From CAG-791 sp002449595 (GTDB taxonomy: Bacteria > Bacillota > Clostridia > Lachnospirales > Lachnospiraceae): a DNA stretch of 12,178 nucleotides. Shown here piece after piece: positions 1 through 5,400 of the stretch (the stretch's first letter is position 1; every line of letters starts with the position of its first letter). The notes under the pieces were generated by a model that saw only the letters and a list, made by a program, of their open reading frames with translations, did no database searches and was not told where the DNA came from. The stretch spans positions 1 through 12,178 of the forward strand of contig CAMNHV010000051.1 of the NCBI GenBank assembly GCA_946539855.1, written 5' to 3'. The position numbers and the translations under genes were made by a program.

Positions 1-213
1 TGAGCGGAGTGATGCGAGGAACTTCTGCGCTTCGTTGTGCGCGTGGTAATAGGCATCCGCCTGTGCCTCATAGCGGTCCGCGAGGCGCAGATCCGCCTGC
101 GCAGTCGTCACCGACAGCGCCGCGAAGCTCACGAGGCTCAGAATGACGAATGTGAGCAGGATGAGGGAGATGCCTCCGTTTATGGTGTAATAATGGTTCT
201 TTCCGTTGTCCAT
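1..213 (-). CDS. Pilin-like single-span membrane protein (N-terminal part)
   Basis: The reading frame opens at an ATG at 213-211 and stays open to the window edge, giving 71 codons; the 3' end lies outside. A Shine-Dalgarno-like AAGGA sits about 9 bases upstream. After a short polar N-terminus (MDNGKNHYYTINGG) comes one hydrophobic segment at about residues 15-37, then a helical Ala/Gln/Tyr-rich stretch (AQADLRLADRYEAQADAYY). That layout is usual for pilus minor components and PilX-like accessory proteins. No G-F-x3-E prepilin cleavage motif is visible. It is the last gene in view of the leftward pilus-like operon, 81 bases after the preceding stop. The role as a pilus-associated membrane protein is inferred from layout and position; no named family is recognised. 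Confidence 0.72.
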   Translation of the reverse strand, partial: MDNGKNHYYTINGGISLILLTFVILSLVSFAALSVTTAQADLRLADRYEAQADAYYHAHNEAQKFLASLRS

Positions 214-294
214 CTGGGGAATTCCTTCATACCGGAGCGGCCGCGCCTGTCAGTAAACCCGCTGTTACGGCCATTGCCGGCGGAACGGCTCATA

Positions 295-786
295 TCAGTT
301 CTGTGATCCCGGGCTGTGGTCCAGCACTTCGAGAGAGTAGATCTCCTCGCCTTCCAGGTCCGACACACGCACGAGGAGGCGGCAAAGGCCATCTTCTGTC
401 GGTGCGGTGATCTCTGTCTCCACGCGGAAGCGTGCGAGGTCTTCGTCCGCCAGCGCATCGTCGAAGATCTCGTGGAAGCGGGTCTCCATCTTCCCTGGCC
501 CTGACGCGGTATCGGGCGATTCGGCTGCAGTACCGGTGCCAGAACGGGCGTCCGGATCAGCAGCTGCGGCAGCTTCCAAGCGCAGCATCTTACCTGCGGC
601 GAGGAAGCTCTCCGCCGCACTCTGCGCGATCGCGACCGCATGCGTCCGGTCGTAGGCCTCGGTGCTCATGCGATGGCTGTACAGGAACAGCCGCACGCAC
701 ACGACGCTCGCGACGGAGAAGAAAAAGATCGTTATGATCAGCTCGATCAGGAAGAGCGATGTTTTGGATCCGGAACTGTGCTTCAA
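295..786 (-). CDS. Pseudopilin-like protein with non-canonical prepilin N-terminus
   Basis: A 163-residue protein begins at a TTG codon (786-784), preceded by AGGAG with 9-base spacing; no upstream ATG is available in frame. Residues 9-35 resemble a type IV prepilin helix (TSLFLIELIITIFFF). The Glu expected at position +5 is present, but Ser replaces the -1 Gly and Leu the +1 Phe, so processing by a standard prepilin peptidase is uncertain. Residues 40-65 continue the amphipathic helix. Residues 70-98 are an Ala/Asp/Gly/Ser-rich linker, followed by a compact domain (FRVETEITAPTEDG, CRLLVRVSDLEGEEIYSLEVL) typical of minor pseudopilins. It probably sits in the membrane and in the pilus tip or base. 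Minor pseudopilin is the best reading; the exact subclass is not recognised. Confidence 0.78.
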   Translation of the reverse strand: MKHSSGSKTSLFLIELIITIFFFSVASVVCVRLFLYSHRMSTEAYDRTHAVAIAQSAAESFLAAGKMLRLEAAAAADPDARSGTGTAAESPDTASGPGKMETRFHEIFDDALADEDLARFRVETEITAPTEDGLCRLLVRVSDLEGEEIYSLEVLDHSPGSQN

Positions 787-790
787 TGAA

Positions 791-811
791 TCTGACTCCT
801 GACTTCTGACT
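791..811 (-). repeat. Three tandem 7-base repeats covering the Shine-Dalgarno
   Basis: On the minus strand the unit AGTCAGR occurs three times without a gap (AGTCAGA, AGTCAGG, AGTCAGA), ending 4 bases before the TTG start of the pseudopilin-like gene. The junction of the second and third units forms the AGGAG Shine-Dalgarno. Gain or loss of a unit would move or remove this site without touching the coding frame. Confidence 0.75.
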
Positions 812-828
812 TCACTTTATCAATCGTC

Positions 829-851
829 CCAGCAGCTTTCCCCGCTGCTGG
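829..851. repeat. Perfect 8-base inverted repeat between operon genes
   Basis: CCAGCAGC (829-836) and GCTGCTGG (844-851) form an 8 bp stem with a 7-base loop in the 73-base gap between the DUF4860 gene and the pseudopilin-like gene. No T-run follows on the minus strand, so it is not a convincing terminator. It may set relative expression or message stability within the operon. Confidence 0.55.
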
Positions 852-859
852 TCACGCCG

Positions 860-1486
860 CTACGGTGCGGTCGTCACGACGAATGTGTTCGTCTCTCCGT
901 CCGGCGTGGCGACGGCGATGCGCAGCGCTGCGGGAGTGCCGGCGGTTCCGCCCGCCGCACCTTCCGCAGTGGCACCTGTGGCTCCGGCGGCGCCTTCCGC
1001 AGCGACGCCCTCAGAGCCTTCCGCAGTGGTCTCCGCGGCTCCGACGGCGCCTTCCGCTGCCGCTCCCGCAGGAACACCCGCGGCGCCGATCTCCTCAAAT
1101 TCCAGCGAATCCATCGGCAGGATCGCCGTGCCGGAGCGCGGGATGACGTGGATCTCGTTGCCGGCGGCCGTCATCAGCTCGCGCAGATATCCCTCACAGA
1201 CATAGAGATAGGTGACAAACTCTCTGCCGCCGCGCTCCTCGCGCACGGTCAGCGCCGGGATGCCGTCCAGCTCTCCCGTGCCGACGGCCCCCGCGGAGCG
1301 CCCCTGCCGGACCTTCTGCGTGATGTAGGCCGTGGCGATGCGGATGTCGTCATTCTCCTGAGAGCGCGCCACGATCCGGCGGTACTCGCCGGTGCCCATG
1401 GCGATCACCATAAGCGCCGTGATCACGAACGCCGCGAAGACCAGTAATACAAATATGAGATCTGTCGAATGCCGTCTCTCTTCCAT
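860..1486 (-). CDS. DUF4860-type pilus-associated membrane protein with Ala/Gly/Glu-rich insert
   Basis: A 208-residue protein. A charged N-terminus (MEERRHSTDL) precedes one membrane span at about residues 11-30. Then come a helical segment (RRIVARSQENDDIRIATAYITQKVRQ) and a beta-rich domain (DGIPALTVREERGGREFVTYLYVCEGYLREL). From memory this matches DUF4860, a family found beside GspF-like genes in Clostridia; its molecular role is unknown. Residues about 135-186 are a low-complexity insert rich in Ala, Gly, Glu and Thr with recurring AEGA units. It splits the end of the domain (SLEFEEIG) from the closing strand (LRIAVATPDGETNTFVVTT). The ATG at 1486-1484 lacks a strong Shine-Dalgarno. It lies mid-operon and is probably a membrane-anchored minor component exposed outside the cell. 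Confidence 0.82.
   Translation of the reverse strand: MEERRHSTDLIFVLLVFAAFVITALMVIAMGTGEYRRIVARSQENDDIRIATAYITQKVRQGRSAGAVGTGELDGIPALTVREERGGREFVTYLYVCEGYLRELMTAAGNEIHVIPRSGTAILPMDSLEFEEIGAAGVPAGAAAEGAVGAAETTAEGSEGVAAEGAAGATGATAEGAAGGTAGTPAALRIAVATPDGETNTFVVTTAP
960..1075. repeat. Imperfect GC-rich minisatellite inside the DUF4860 gene
   Basis: The plus-strand core CCTTCCGC starts at 960, 993, 1017 and 1050, giving periods of 33, 24 and 33 bases. Units 1 and 3 are near-identical over 33 bases. All periods are multiples of three, so on the minus strand the array encodes an in-frame Ala/Glu/Gly repeat. It could expand or contract by slippage without breaking the reading frame. Confidence 0.7.
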
Positions 1487-1648
1487 ATCGATGACAAAAA
1501 ACTCAATTGCCTTGAATGAATGCCGATGCCCTATATGAACGGCCGATATCCTGCGCTACCGCCGGGAGCCATACGCGTGGATAAATATTAAAACTCCGCT
1601 TCTGAGGCATGTTATAGATACCTTGTACTGCCGGCAGATGCGCTTGCC

Positions 1649-2023
1649 TCAGTACATAAACTCCGCCTCCCGCGGCATGTGCGAGTGGCTCTCGTAGAAT
1701 GCGCCGCCGGACTCTCCCTCCAGGGCGATGATGAAGTACTCCGGGCGGATGTTTGCCGCGACCGGCCGGTAATCGACGAAGAACACCGACTCGTCGTAGT
1801 GCAGTCCGTAGTGCTCCTCCATGTACTCCAGCGTCGGCGGGAAGCATCCCTCCAGGGCGTAGCAGCTCGTGATACAGCGCTCGATACCCTTTTCCAGGGA
1901 TTCGCGCTGTTCCTCGAGATGCTGCCGCTGCATGCGCCTTGCCCCCGCCGATACCGCAGCCAGCACCGCGAAGCTGAGCGCCACGCTCAATATGAAGATG
2001 ATTGATTTTCTGCTGATCTTCAT
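1649..2023 (-). CDS. Small pseudopilin-like membrane protein
   Basis: A 124-residue protein starting at ATG 2023-2021, with AAAGGG about 7 bases upstream. A basic N-terminus (MKISRKS) leads into one hydrophobic segment at residues 8-27, then a strongly charged helix (RRMQRQHLEEQRESLEKGIERC). The rest is a small globular region with Cys49, Cys53 and Cys58, the motif YALEGCFPPTLEYMEEHYGL, and a possible beta sheet (FVDYRPVAANIRPEYFIIAL). The helix-then-compact-head layout and its place directly after gspF fit a pseudopilin or pilus accessory protein, though the classic prepilin motif is absent. I know no characterised member; the secreted-side orientation of the C-terminus is inferred. Confidence 0.75.
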   Translation of the reverse strand: MKISRKSIIFILSVALSFAVLAAVSAGARRMQRQHLEEQRESLEKGIERCITSCYALEGCFPPTLEYMEEHYGLHYDESVFFVDYRPVAANIRPEYFIIALEGESGGAFYESHSHMPREAEFMY

Positions 2024-2049
2024 GAGGGACCCTTTATTCCGATTCCTTT

Positions 2050-2071
2050 ATGAGCAGGTTTCCGTGCTCAT
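2050..2071. repeat. 7-base inverted repeat in the gspF downstream gap
   Basis: ATGAGCA (2050-2056) and TGCTCAT (2065-2071) are perfect complements separated by 8 bases. They lie in the 127-base gap between the GspF-like gene and the next operon gene. No U-tract follows, so it is more likely an mRNA hairpin than a terminator. The rest of the gap shows no convincing small gene. Confidence 0.45.
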
Positions 2072-2150
2072 GATTTCCGTGAACTGCACGGGGCCGCTGC
2101 ATGGGATGTCTCCCGATGAGGCCGTATAAGCCCCGCCATGCAAGCTTTCG

Positions 2151-3233
2151 TCACCCGATGTTTGCCATGATCCCCATCAGCGGCAGGATCACGGACAGCA
2201 GGATCATCCCGACGATGAGCGAGAGCACAGCGACCATGGTGGGCTCGATCGCGCCGAGGGCGCGGCTGATCTTCTTGTCCGTCTCCTTCTTGTACTGCTT
2301 CGCGATGAATTCCATCGCGCGGTCGACGCTGCCCGTCTTCGCGAACACGGTGATCATGCCCGAGTAGAACTTGTCGAACAGCCCCGTTTTGGCGATCGCC
2401 TCCGAGAAACTCTCGCCGGAGAGCAGCAGCTCGCGGCAGCGGTCGATCTTCGCGCGCACGTTTTCATTTTCCACGATGCGGGAGGTCAGGTCGAGGCTCG
2501 TAAATGCGTCGAGGCCCGCCGCGGACGTCATCTTCATGCCGCTCGCGAACCGCGTGAGCGCCATGTCCTCCGACAGCCGCCGCGTGGGCGGGAACTTCGC
2601 GAGGAAAACGGAGAACTGCTTCTGGCCGCGCTCCGTCGCATAGAAGTAGAGGAAAAGCACTGCCAGCACCGCGAACAGCACGATCATCACCAGGTTGTAC
2701 TTCGAGAGCGTGTCGGAGAGGCGCATCAGCATCTGCGTGACGCCGGTCACCGACGTGCCGAGCTGGGCGAAGACCTGTGCGAAGACCGGCATGACGCGGG
2801 AGACCAGCACGATGATCACGATGAACATCATGACGATCATGACGAGCGGGTAGCTGACCGCGCTCCGCACCGCGTCGCGCAGCTCGTCCTCGTCGGCGTA
2901 GTACTGCGCGAGGGCGCCGCAGACGTTTTCCACATTGCCGGTCTGCTCGCCGATCACGAGCAGCTCGCAGACATAGGAGGGGAAGACGCCGGCGTCCCGG
3001 ACCACATCCGAGAGATGCCGCCCCGTCTCCAGCTGGTCTGACATCCAGGTCAGCAGCGGCAGGATCTTCGCGTTGCTGCCGTCCTTCTGCATGATCTCCA
3101 GCGCCGCGTGCGGCGTGATGCCTGCGGCGATCAGCGTGCGCAGCTGTTCAAAGAACTGGAAGATCTGCGCGTTCGTCAGCATGCGCTGCTTCCTCTCCGT
3201 ATTTCTGGTTGTCCCGCAACTGTTATCCGACAT
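2151..3233 (-). CDS. gspF: GspF/PilC-type inner-membrane assembly protein
   Basis: This is the polytopic platform protein of type II secretion and type IV pilus systems, 360 residues from the preferred start. It shows the duplicated T2SF domain: a cytosolic half beginning near FFEQLRTLIAAGI, the signature GEQTGNVENVCGALAQYY before the first span (about residues 127-146), a second span (about 180-197), the repeated half containing TRFASGMKMTSAAGLDAF, and a final span with IEPTMVAVLSLIVGMILL near the C-terminus. The ATG at 3233-3231 is chosen because AGGTGA lies just upstream. A GTG at 3242 and an ATG at 3182 (with GGAGAGG upstream) are alternatives. It begins 25 bases after the lipoprotein gene, which fits an operon. 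The partner ATPase is not in the window. Confidence 0.9.
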   Translation of the reverse strand: MSDNSCGTTRNTERKQRMLTNAQIFQFFEQLRTLIAAGITPHAALEIMQKDGSNAKILPLLTWMSDQLETGRHLSDVVRDAGVFPSYVCELLVIGEQTGNVENVCGALAQYYADEDELRDAVRSAVSYPLVMIVMMFIVIIVLVSRVMPVFAQVFAQLGTSVTGVTQMLMRLSDTLSKYNLVMIVLFAVLAVLFLYFYATERGQKQFSVFLAKFPPTRRLSEDMALTRFASGMKMTSAAGLDAFTSLDLTSRIVENENVRAKIDRCRELLLSGESFSEAIAKTGLFDKFYSGMITVFAKTGSVDRAMEFIAKQYKKETDKKISRALGAIEPTMVAVLSLIVGMILLSVILPLMGIMANIG

Positions 3234-3258
3234 CGCCTTCACCTGTCACTTTCTTTTG

Positions 3259-4296
3259 TCAATAGAGATATACTCTGCGGTAGTTGTCCCCGTCCCCCAC
3301 GAACTTCTGGAGCTTCTTCTGCCCCTGCGTCGAGGCAAACGTCGGATCCATGAGCTTCCACGTCTCGCCGTCGAACTCGATAATGCCGTTGACCCAGCCG
3401 ATGTCATCCACGAAGCAGGAGATCCAGGCGTGGTAAGCCGTGCCGGCGTAGCCGATCTCCATGCGGGTCGGGATGCCCTGCGAGCGCAGCATCGCCGACA
3501 TCAGCGACGCGTAGTCGAGGCAGATCCCCCGGCCGGTCGAGAGCACCTCGTCGACGTCCGGCAGGTAGCCGCTCTGTACCGTCTCCGCCTCCTCGTAGTC
3601 GTAGGTCACATGGGAGACGAGATAGTTGTAGATGAGGCCGACGGCGTCCACATCGCTGTTGGCAGGCCCGCAGATCCGCTGTCCCTCGGCGATCGCCTTC
3701 GTGCTGCCGGTGAACCAGCAGTACTGGTTGGGATACAGGAACGGGCCGAACTCATCGGTGAGCTCCACGTCGAGATCCGTGCTGAAGCTCTCGGCGTACA
3801 TCGTCGCCTCGATGTTGTTGTAGATCCCGAGCAGGTACCGCCCGCTCCCGGAGGAGAGGGGGAAGACCGTCCAGCTGCCGTCCGACGGCAGGTCATACGT
3901 GTACGTCACCTCGTCGTCCGAGGTGAGCTGGAGCTTGACCTTGGAGGGATCGCTGAGCCAGCGCACGCTGAGATACCCGTCCTGCAGGTTCGAGATATCG
4001 ACCTCGACCTCATCGCTGCCGATCACGTTCTTCCCGCTCTGTCTGGGGATGAGAACGTTCGGCGTGCTGGGACGGGACCCCTTGACGCTGTAATCCACTT
4101 CCTCCTGCTGGGCGCCGCCGCGGGTCTTTTGACTGCCGGCGGAGCAGCCGGTGAGGAGCATGGCGCAGACGAGCAGGAGCGTCAGGTACAGGGAGCCTGT
4201 TTTATATGAAGTTGGGAAAAGGTTTTTCGCACGCACAATATAATGGAAGTTCGGAATGCATTCATTGCACGACCAAATGATGTTCCTCAGCCGCAT
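3259..4296 (-). CDS. Transglutaminase-like lipoprotein
   Basis: A secreted, lipid-anchored protein of 345 residues from the ATG at 4296. A hydrophobic segment (SLYLTLLLVCAMLL) ends in a lipobox LTGC with the lipidated Cys at residue 51. Residues 100-205 form a beta-rich domain. The C-terminal transglutaminase-like core carries the expected triad: Cys259 in GRGICLDYASL, His289 in YHAWIS and Asp317 in KLMDPTF. Families with this core act as peptidases, cross-linkers or protein-binding domains; which applies here is not visible. The start is uncertain: GTG at 4317 or GTG at 4236 are possible, and none has a strong Shine-Dalgarno. The 4236 start would give a shorter, more usual signal peptide. 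It leads the pilus-like operon, suggesting a role at the outer face of that machine or in the wall around it. Confidence 0.83.
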   Translation of the reverse strand: MRLRNIIWSCNECIPNFHYIVRAKNLFPTSYKTGSLYLTLLLVCAMLLTGCSAGSQKTRGGAQQEEVDYSVKGSRPSTPNVLIPRQSGKNVIGSDEVEVDISNLQDGYLSVRWLSDPSKVKLQLTSDDEVTYTYDLPSDGSWTVFPLSSGSGRYLLGIYNNIEATMYAESFSTDLDVELTDEFGPFLYPNQYCWFTGSTKAIAEGQRICGPANSDVDAVGLIYNYLVSHVTYDYEEAETVQSGYLPDVDEVLSTGRGICLDYASLMSAMLRSQGIPTRMEIGYAGTAYHAWISCFVDDIGWVNGIIEFDGETWKLMDPTFASTQGQKKLQKFVGDGDNYRRVYLY

Positions 4297-4350
4297 ATGA
4301 TCCGGAGATGGCCTCACCCGCGGCGCAGGAGCCGTTCTGTATGCGGGAAG

Positions 4351-4379
4351 GCCGGCAGAACTGACTTCCGCCTGCCGGC
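4351..4379 (-). promoter_or_regulatory. Leader hairpin ahead of the transglutaminase lipoprotein
   Basis: GCCGGCAG (4351-4358) and CTGCCGGC (4372-4379) are perfect 8-base complements with a 13-base loop. They lie just downstream of a candidate minus-strand promoter, in what would be the 5' leader of the lipoprotein gene. It could be an attenuating or stabilising hairpin, or a DNA operator. No T-run follows on the minus strand. Confidence 0.45.
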
Positions 4380-4389
4380 GTATATGTTC

Positions 4390-4398
4390 ATTCTACCA
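4390..4398 (-). promoter_or_regulatory. Candidate extended -10 promoter of the leftward operon
   Basis: On the minus strand TGGTAGAAT carries a -10 hexamer TAGAAT (5 of 6 to consensus) with the TG of an extended -10 element. No good -35 box is seen about 17 bases upstream. A start near 4383 would give a leader containing the 4351-4379 hairpin. Confidence 0.45.
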
Positions 4399-4432
4399 TA
4401 TGAAAAGGAAAGGATTGTTACGGATTTGTTCT

Positions 4433-4469
4433 GCACGATGACATACGATTGCATCGTAGTATGCTGTGC
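4433..4469. repeat. Imperfect inverted repeat
   Basis: The arms share GCAC, CATAC and GAT blocks (left arm 4433-4449, right arm 4453-4469) around a TGC centre, with small mismatched bulges. The inner part ACGAT-TGC-ATCGT is perfect. It lies upstream of the minus-strand -10 candidate, where a regulator could bind. Confidence 0.4.
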
Positions 4470-4514
4470 CCGGATCGCAGTCCCGGAACGACATCAACAA
4501 AACATTGAAGTTTT

Positions 4515-4529
4515 TCACAATATTTGTGA
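4515..4529. promoter_or_regulatory. Perfect palindrome, candidate operator
   Basis: TCACAA-TAT-TTGTGA is a perfect dyad with 6-base arms, inside the AT-rich part of the divergent intergenic region. Its half-sites recall CRP/FNR-, Rex- or NrdR-type boxes, but order and spacing do not match any of these cleanly, so the binding protein is not assigned. Confidence 0.45.
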
Positions 4530-4607
4530 TTTGATGACGCTTTTCGTGACGGAAGAACTGATATCATACGATTGACCGACAGGGAAGTGTCCGGAACACC
4601 GATAGTC

Positions 4608-4636
4608 TTGCCCCTCCGAGAGCGGTATGATACACT
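4608..4636 (+). promoter_or_regulatory. Candidate promoter of the CAP-protein gene
   Basis: TTGCCC (4608-4613) and TACACT (4631-4636) are 17 bases apart, each matching 4 of 6 consensus bases. An overlapping TATGAT (4626-4631) is a better -10 but has no -35 partner. Transcription from here would produce a leader of about 150 bases containing three hairpins. Confidence 0.35.
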
Positions 4637-4674
4637 GAAAACGTCATTTCCCGAAGGTCCGGACAAAGAGTAAA

Positions 4675-4771
4675 GGTTTGAAAATCCTGCTGATGCAGTC
4701 CTTTCAAACCGAGCCGTCGGTGCTAAAGCACCGGGCGCAGTATTCAGCAAAACCGCCTTCGCGGAATTTGC
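4675..4771 (+). ncRNA. Three-hairpin structured leader of the CAP-protein gene, unassigned
   Basis: Three hairpins follow one another directly. Hairpin 1 pairs GGTTTGAAA (4675-4683) with TTTCAAACC (4702-4710), with an inner CTGC/GCAG stem. Hairpin 2 pairs GCC (4713-4715) plus CGGTGC (4718-4723) with GCACCG (4728-4733) plus GGC (4734-4736), around a TAAA loop. Hairpin 3 pairs GCAAA (4747-4751) and CCGC (4753-4756) with GCGG (4761-4764) and TTTGC (4767-4771). No U-tract follows, so these are not terminators. The Shine-Dalgarno begins 8 bases after the last stem. This may be a cis-regulatory RNA; it does not match the riboswitch consensus sequences I can recall. Confidence 0.5.
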
Positions 4772-4789
4772 CCCAACGAGGTGACAAAC

Positions 4790-5356
4790 ATGGAAAAAAC
4801 AAAGAGATATTATCTGATCGCAGCGCTTCTCGGTCTCATCGTCCTCAGTGTCATCGGGATCAGCCACGTGAACAGCATCGCGAAGAAGGGTGAGATCGAC
4901 GACACCGCAGTCGCCCGCGGAGAAGAGGAAGAGGGCGAGATTCACTACATCGATGACGGCGCCATCGCGATGGCGGGGGAAGCGGCATCGACGAACACTG
5001 CGGGTGAGGCAATCGCGGTCCTCGCACAGGTCAATTCGATCCGCGCGAACGCAGGCCTGAGCCAGCTCGTCTGGAGTGACGGCCTCGCGGCGGCGGCACA
5101 GGTCCGCGCACAGGAGTGCGAGCATGCGTTCTCCCACACGAGACCGAACGGCACCGACTGGTGGACCGTCAACAGCGCGCTGATGTACGGCGAGAACCTC
5201 GCGTGGAACTACTTCGACTGCGGCAGCGTCTGCTCCGCATGGATGGCATCTCCGACGCATGCGGCGAACATCCTCGGCGGTTTCCGGACCATGGGCGTCG
5301 CGGCCTATCAGACGTCGTCGGGCGCGTGGTACTGGGCACAGGAATTCGGTTATTGA
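4790..5356 (+). CDS. Membrane-anchored or secreted CAP (SCP/PR-1-like) domain protein
   Basis: A 188-residue protein. The ATG at 4790 is chosen over a GTG at 4781 because GAGGTGA (4779-4784... spacing about 6 bases) lies directly upstream. Residues 7-24 are hydrophobic after a basic start (MEKTKR), forming a signal anchor, with an acidic linker at 33-56. The CAP domain fills residues 73-188 with its hallmark stretches: HTRPNG (116-121), GENLAW (134-139), WMASPTHAANIL (151-162) and YWAQEFG (181-187). His116, Glu135 and His157 fit the usual CAP cavity residues. Three Cys (110, 144, 148) could allow one disulfide. Bacterial CAP proteins are extracellular and mostly of unknown function. It is followed 44 bases later by a wall-anchored surface protein, probably in one transcript, so a cell-envelope role is likely. 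Confidence 0.9.
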   Translation: MEKTKRYYLIAALLGLIVLSVIGISHVNSIAKKGEIDDTAVARGEEEEGEIHYIDDGAIAMAGEAASTNTAGEAIAVLAQVNSIRANAGLSQLVWSDGLAAAAQVRAQECEHAFSHTRPNGTDWWTVNSALMYGENLAWNYFDCGSVCSAWMASPTHAANILGGFRTMGVAAYQTSSGAWYWAQEFGY

Positions 5357-5400
5357 GGAACCCAGGAAACACTGTTCTGATTAACAGGAAGTGACTGATT

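Larger units (their letters stand above)
4297..4789. other. Divergent intergenic region with palindromes
   Basis: This 493-base stretch between the leftward lipoprotein gene and the rightward CAP gene holds no convincing protein gene. It is visibly richer in A and T than its surroundings between about 4385 and 4600. It contains an imperfect inverted repeat at 4433-4469, a perfect 15-base palindrome at 4515-4529 (TCACAATATTTGTGA), a candidate promoter for each direction, and a structured leader at 4675-4771. The layout fits a regulated divergent promoter region. Confidence 0.6.

Noticed and set aside
1503..1607. Possible 35-codon minus-strand gene (MPQKRSFNIY...) in the gap after the small pseudopilin-like gene
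   Set aside because: The ribosome binding site is weak, there is no hydrophobic or pilin-like segment, and nothing supports translation.
3073..4209. Long plus-strand open frame (378 codons)
   Set aside because: It lies antisense to the transglutaminase lipoprotein and gspF start, which have clear domains. Its product is Arg/Val/His-rich with no recognisable motif, as expected for a GC-rich shadow frame.
4243..4575. Plus-strand open frame of 110 codons in the divergent intergenic region
   Set aside because: No ribosome binding site and no family features; it crosses the minus-strand promoter and palindromes.
4675..4771. Assignment of the leader to c-di-GMP-I, c-di-GMP-II or c-di-AMP riboswitches
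   Set aside because: The context made this tempting, but the conserved core sequences of those classes are not present. A short AACCGA-like resemblance to c-di-GMP-II is not enough.
4418..5260. Minus-strand open frame (280 codons) antisense to the CAP gene
   Set aside because: The CAP protein has clear family motifs on the other strand, and this frame crosses the structured leader.
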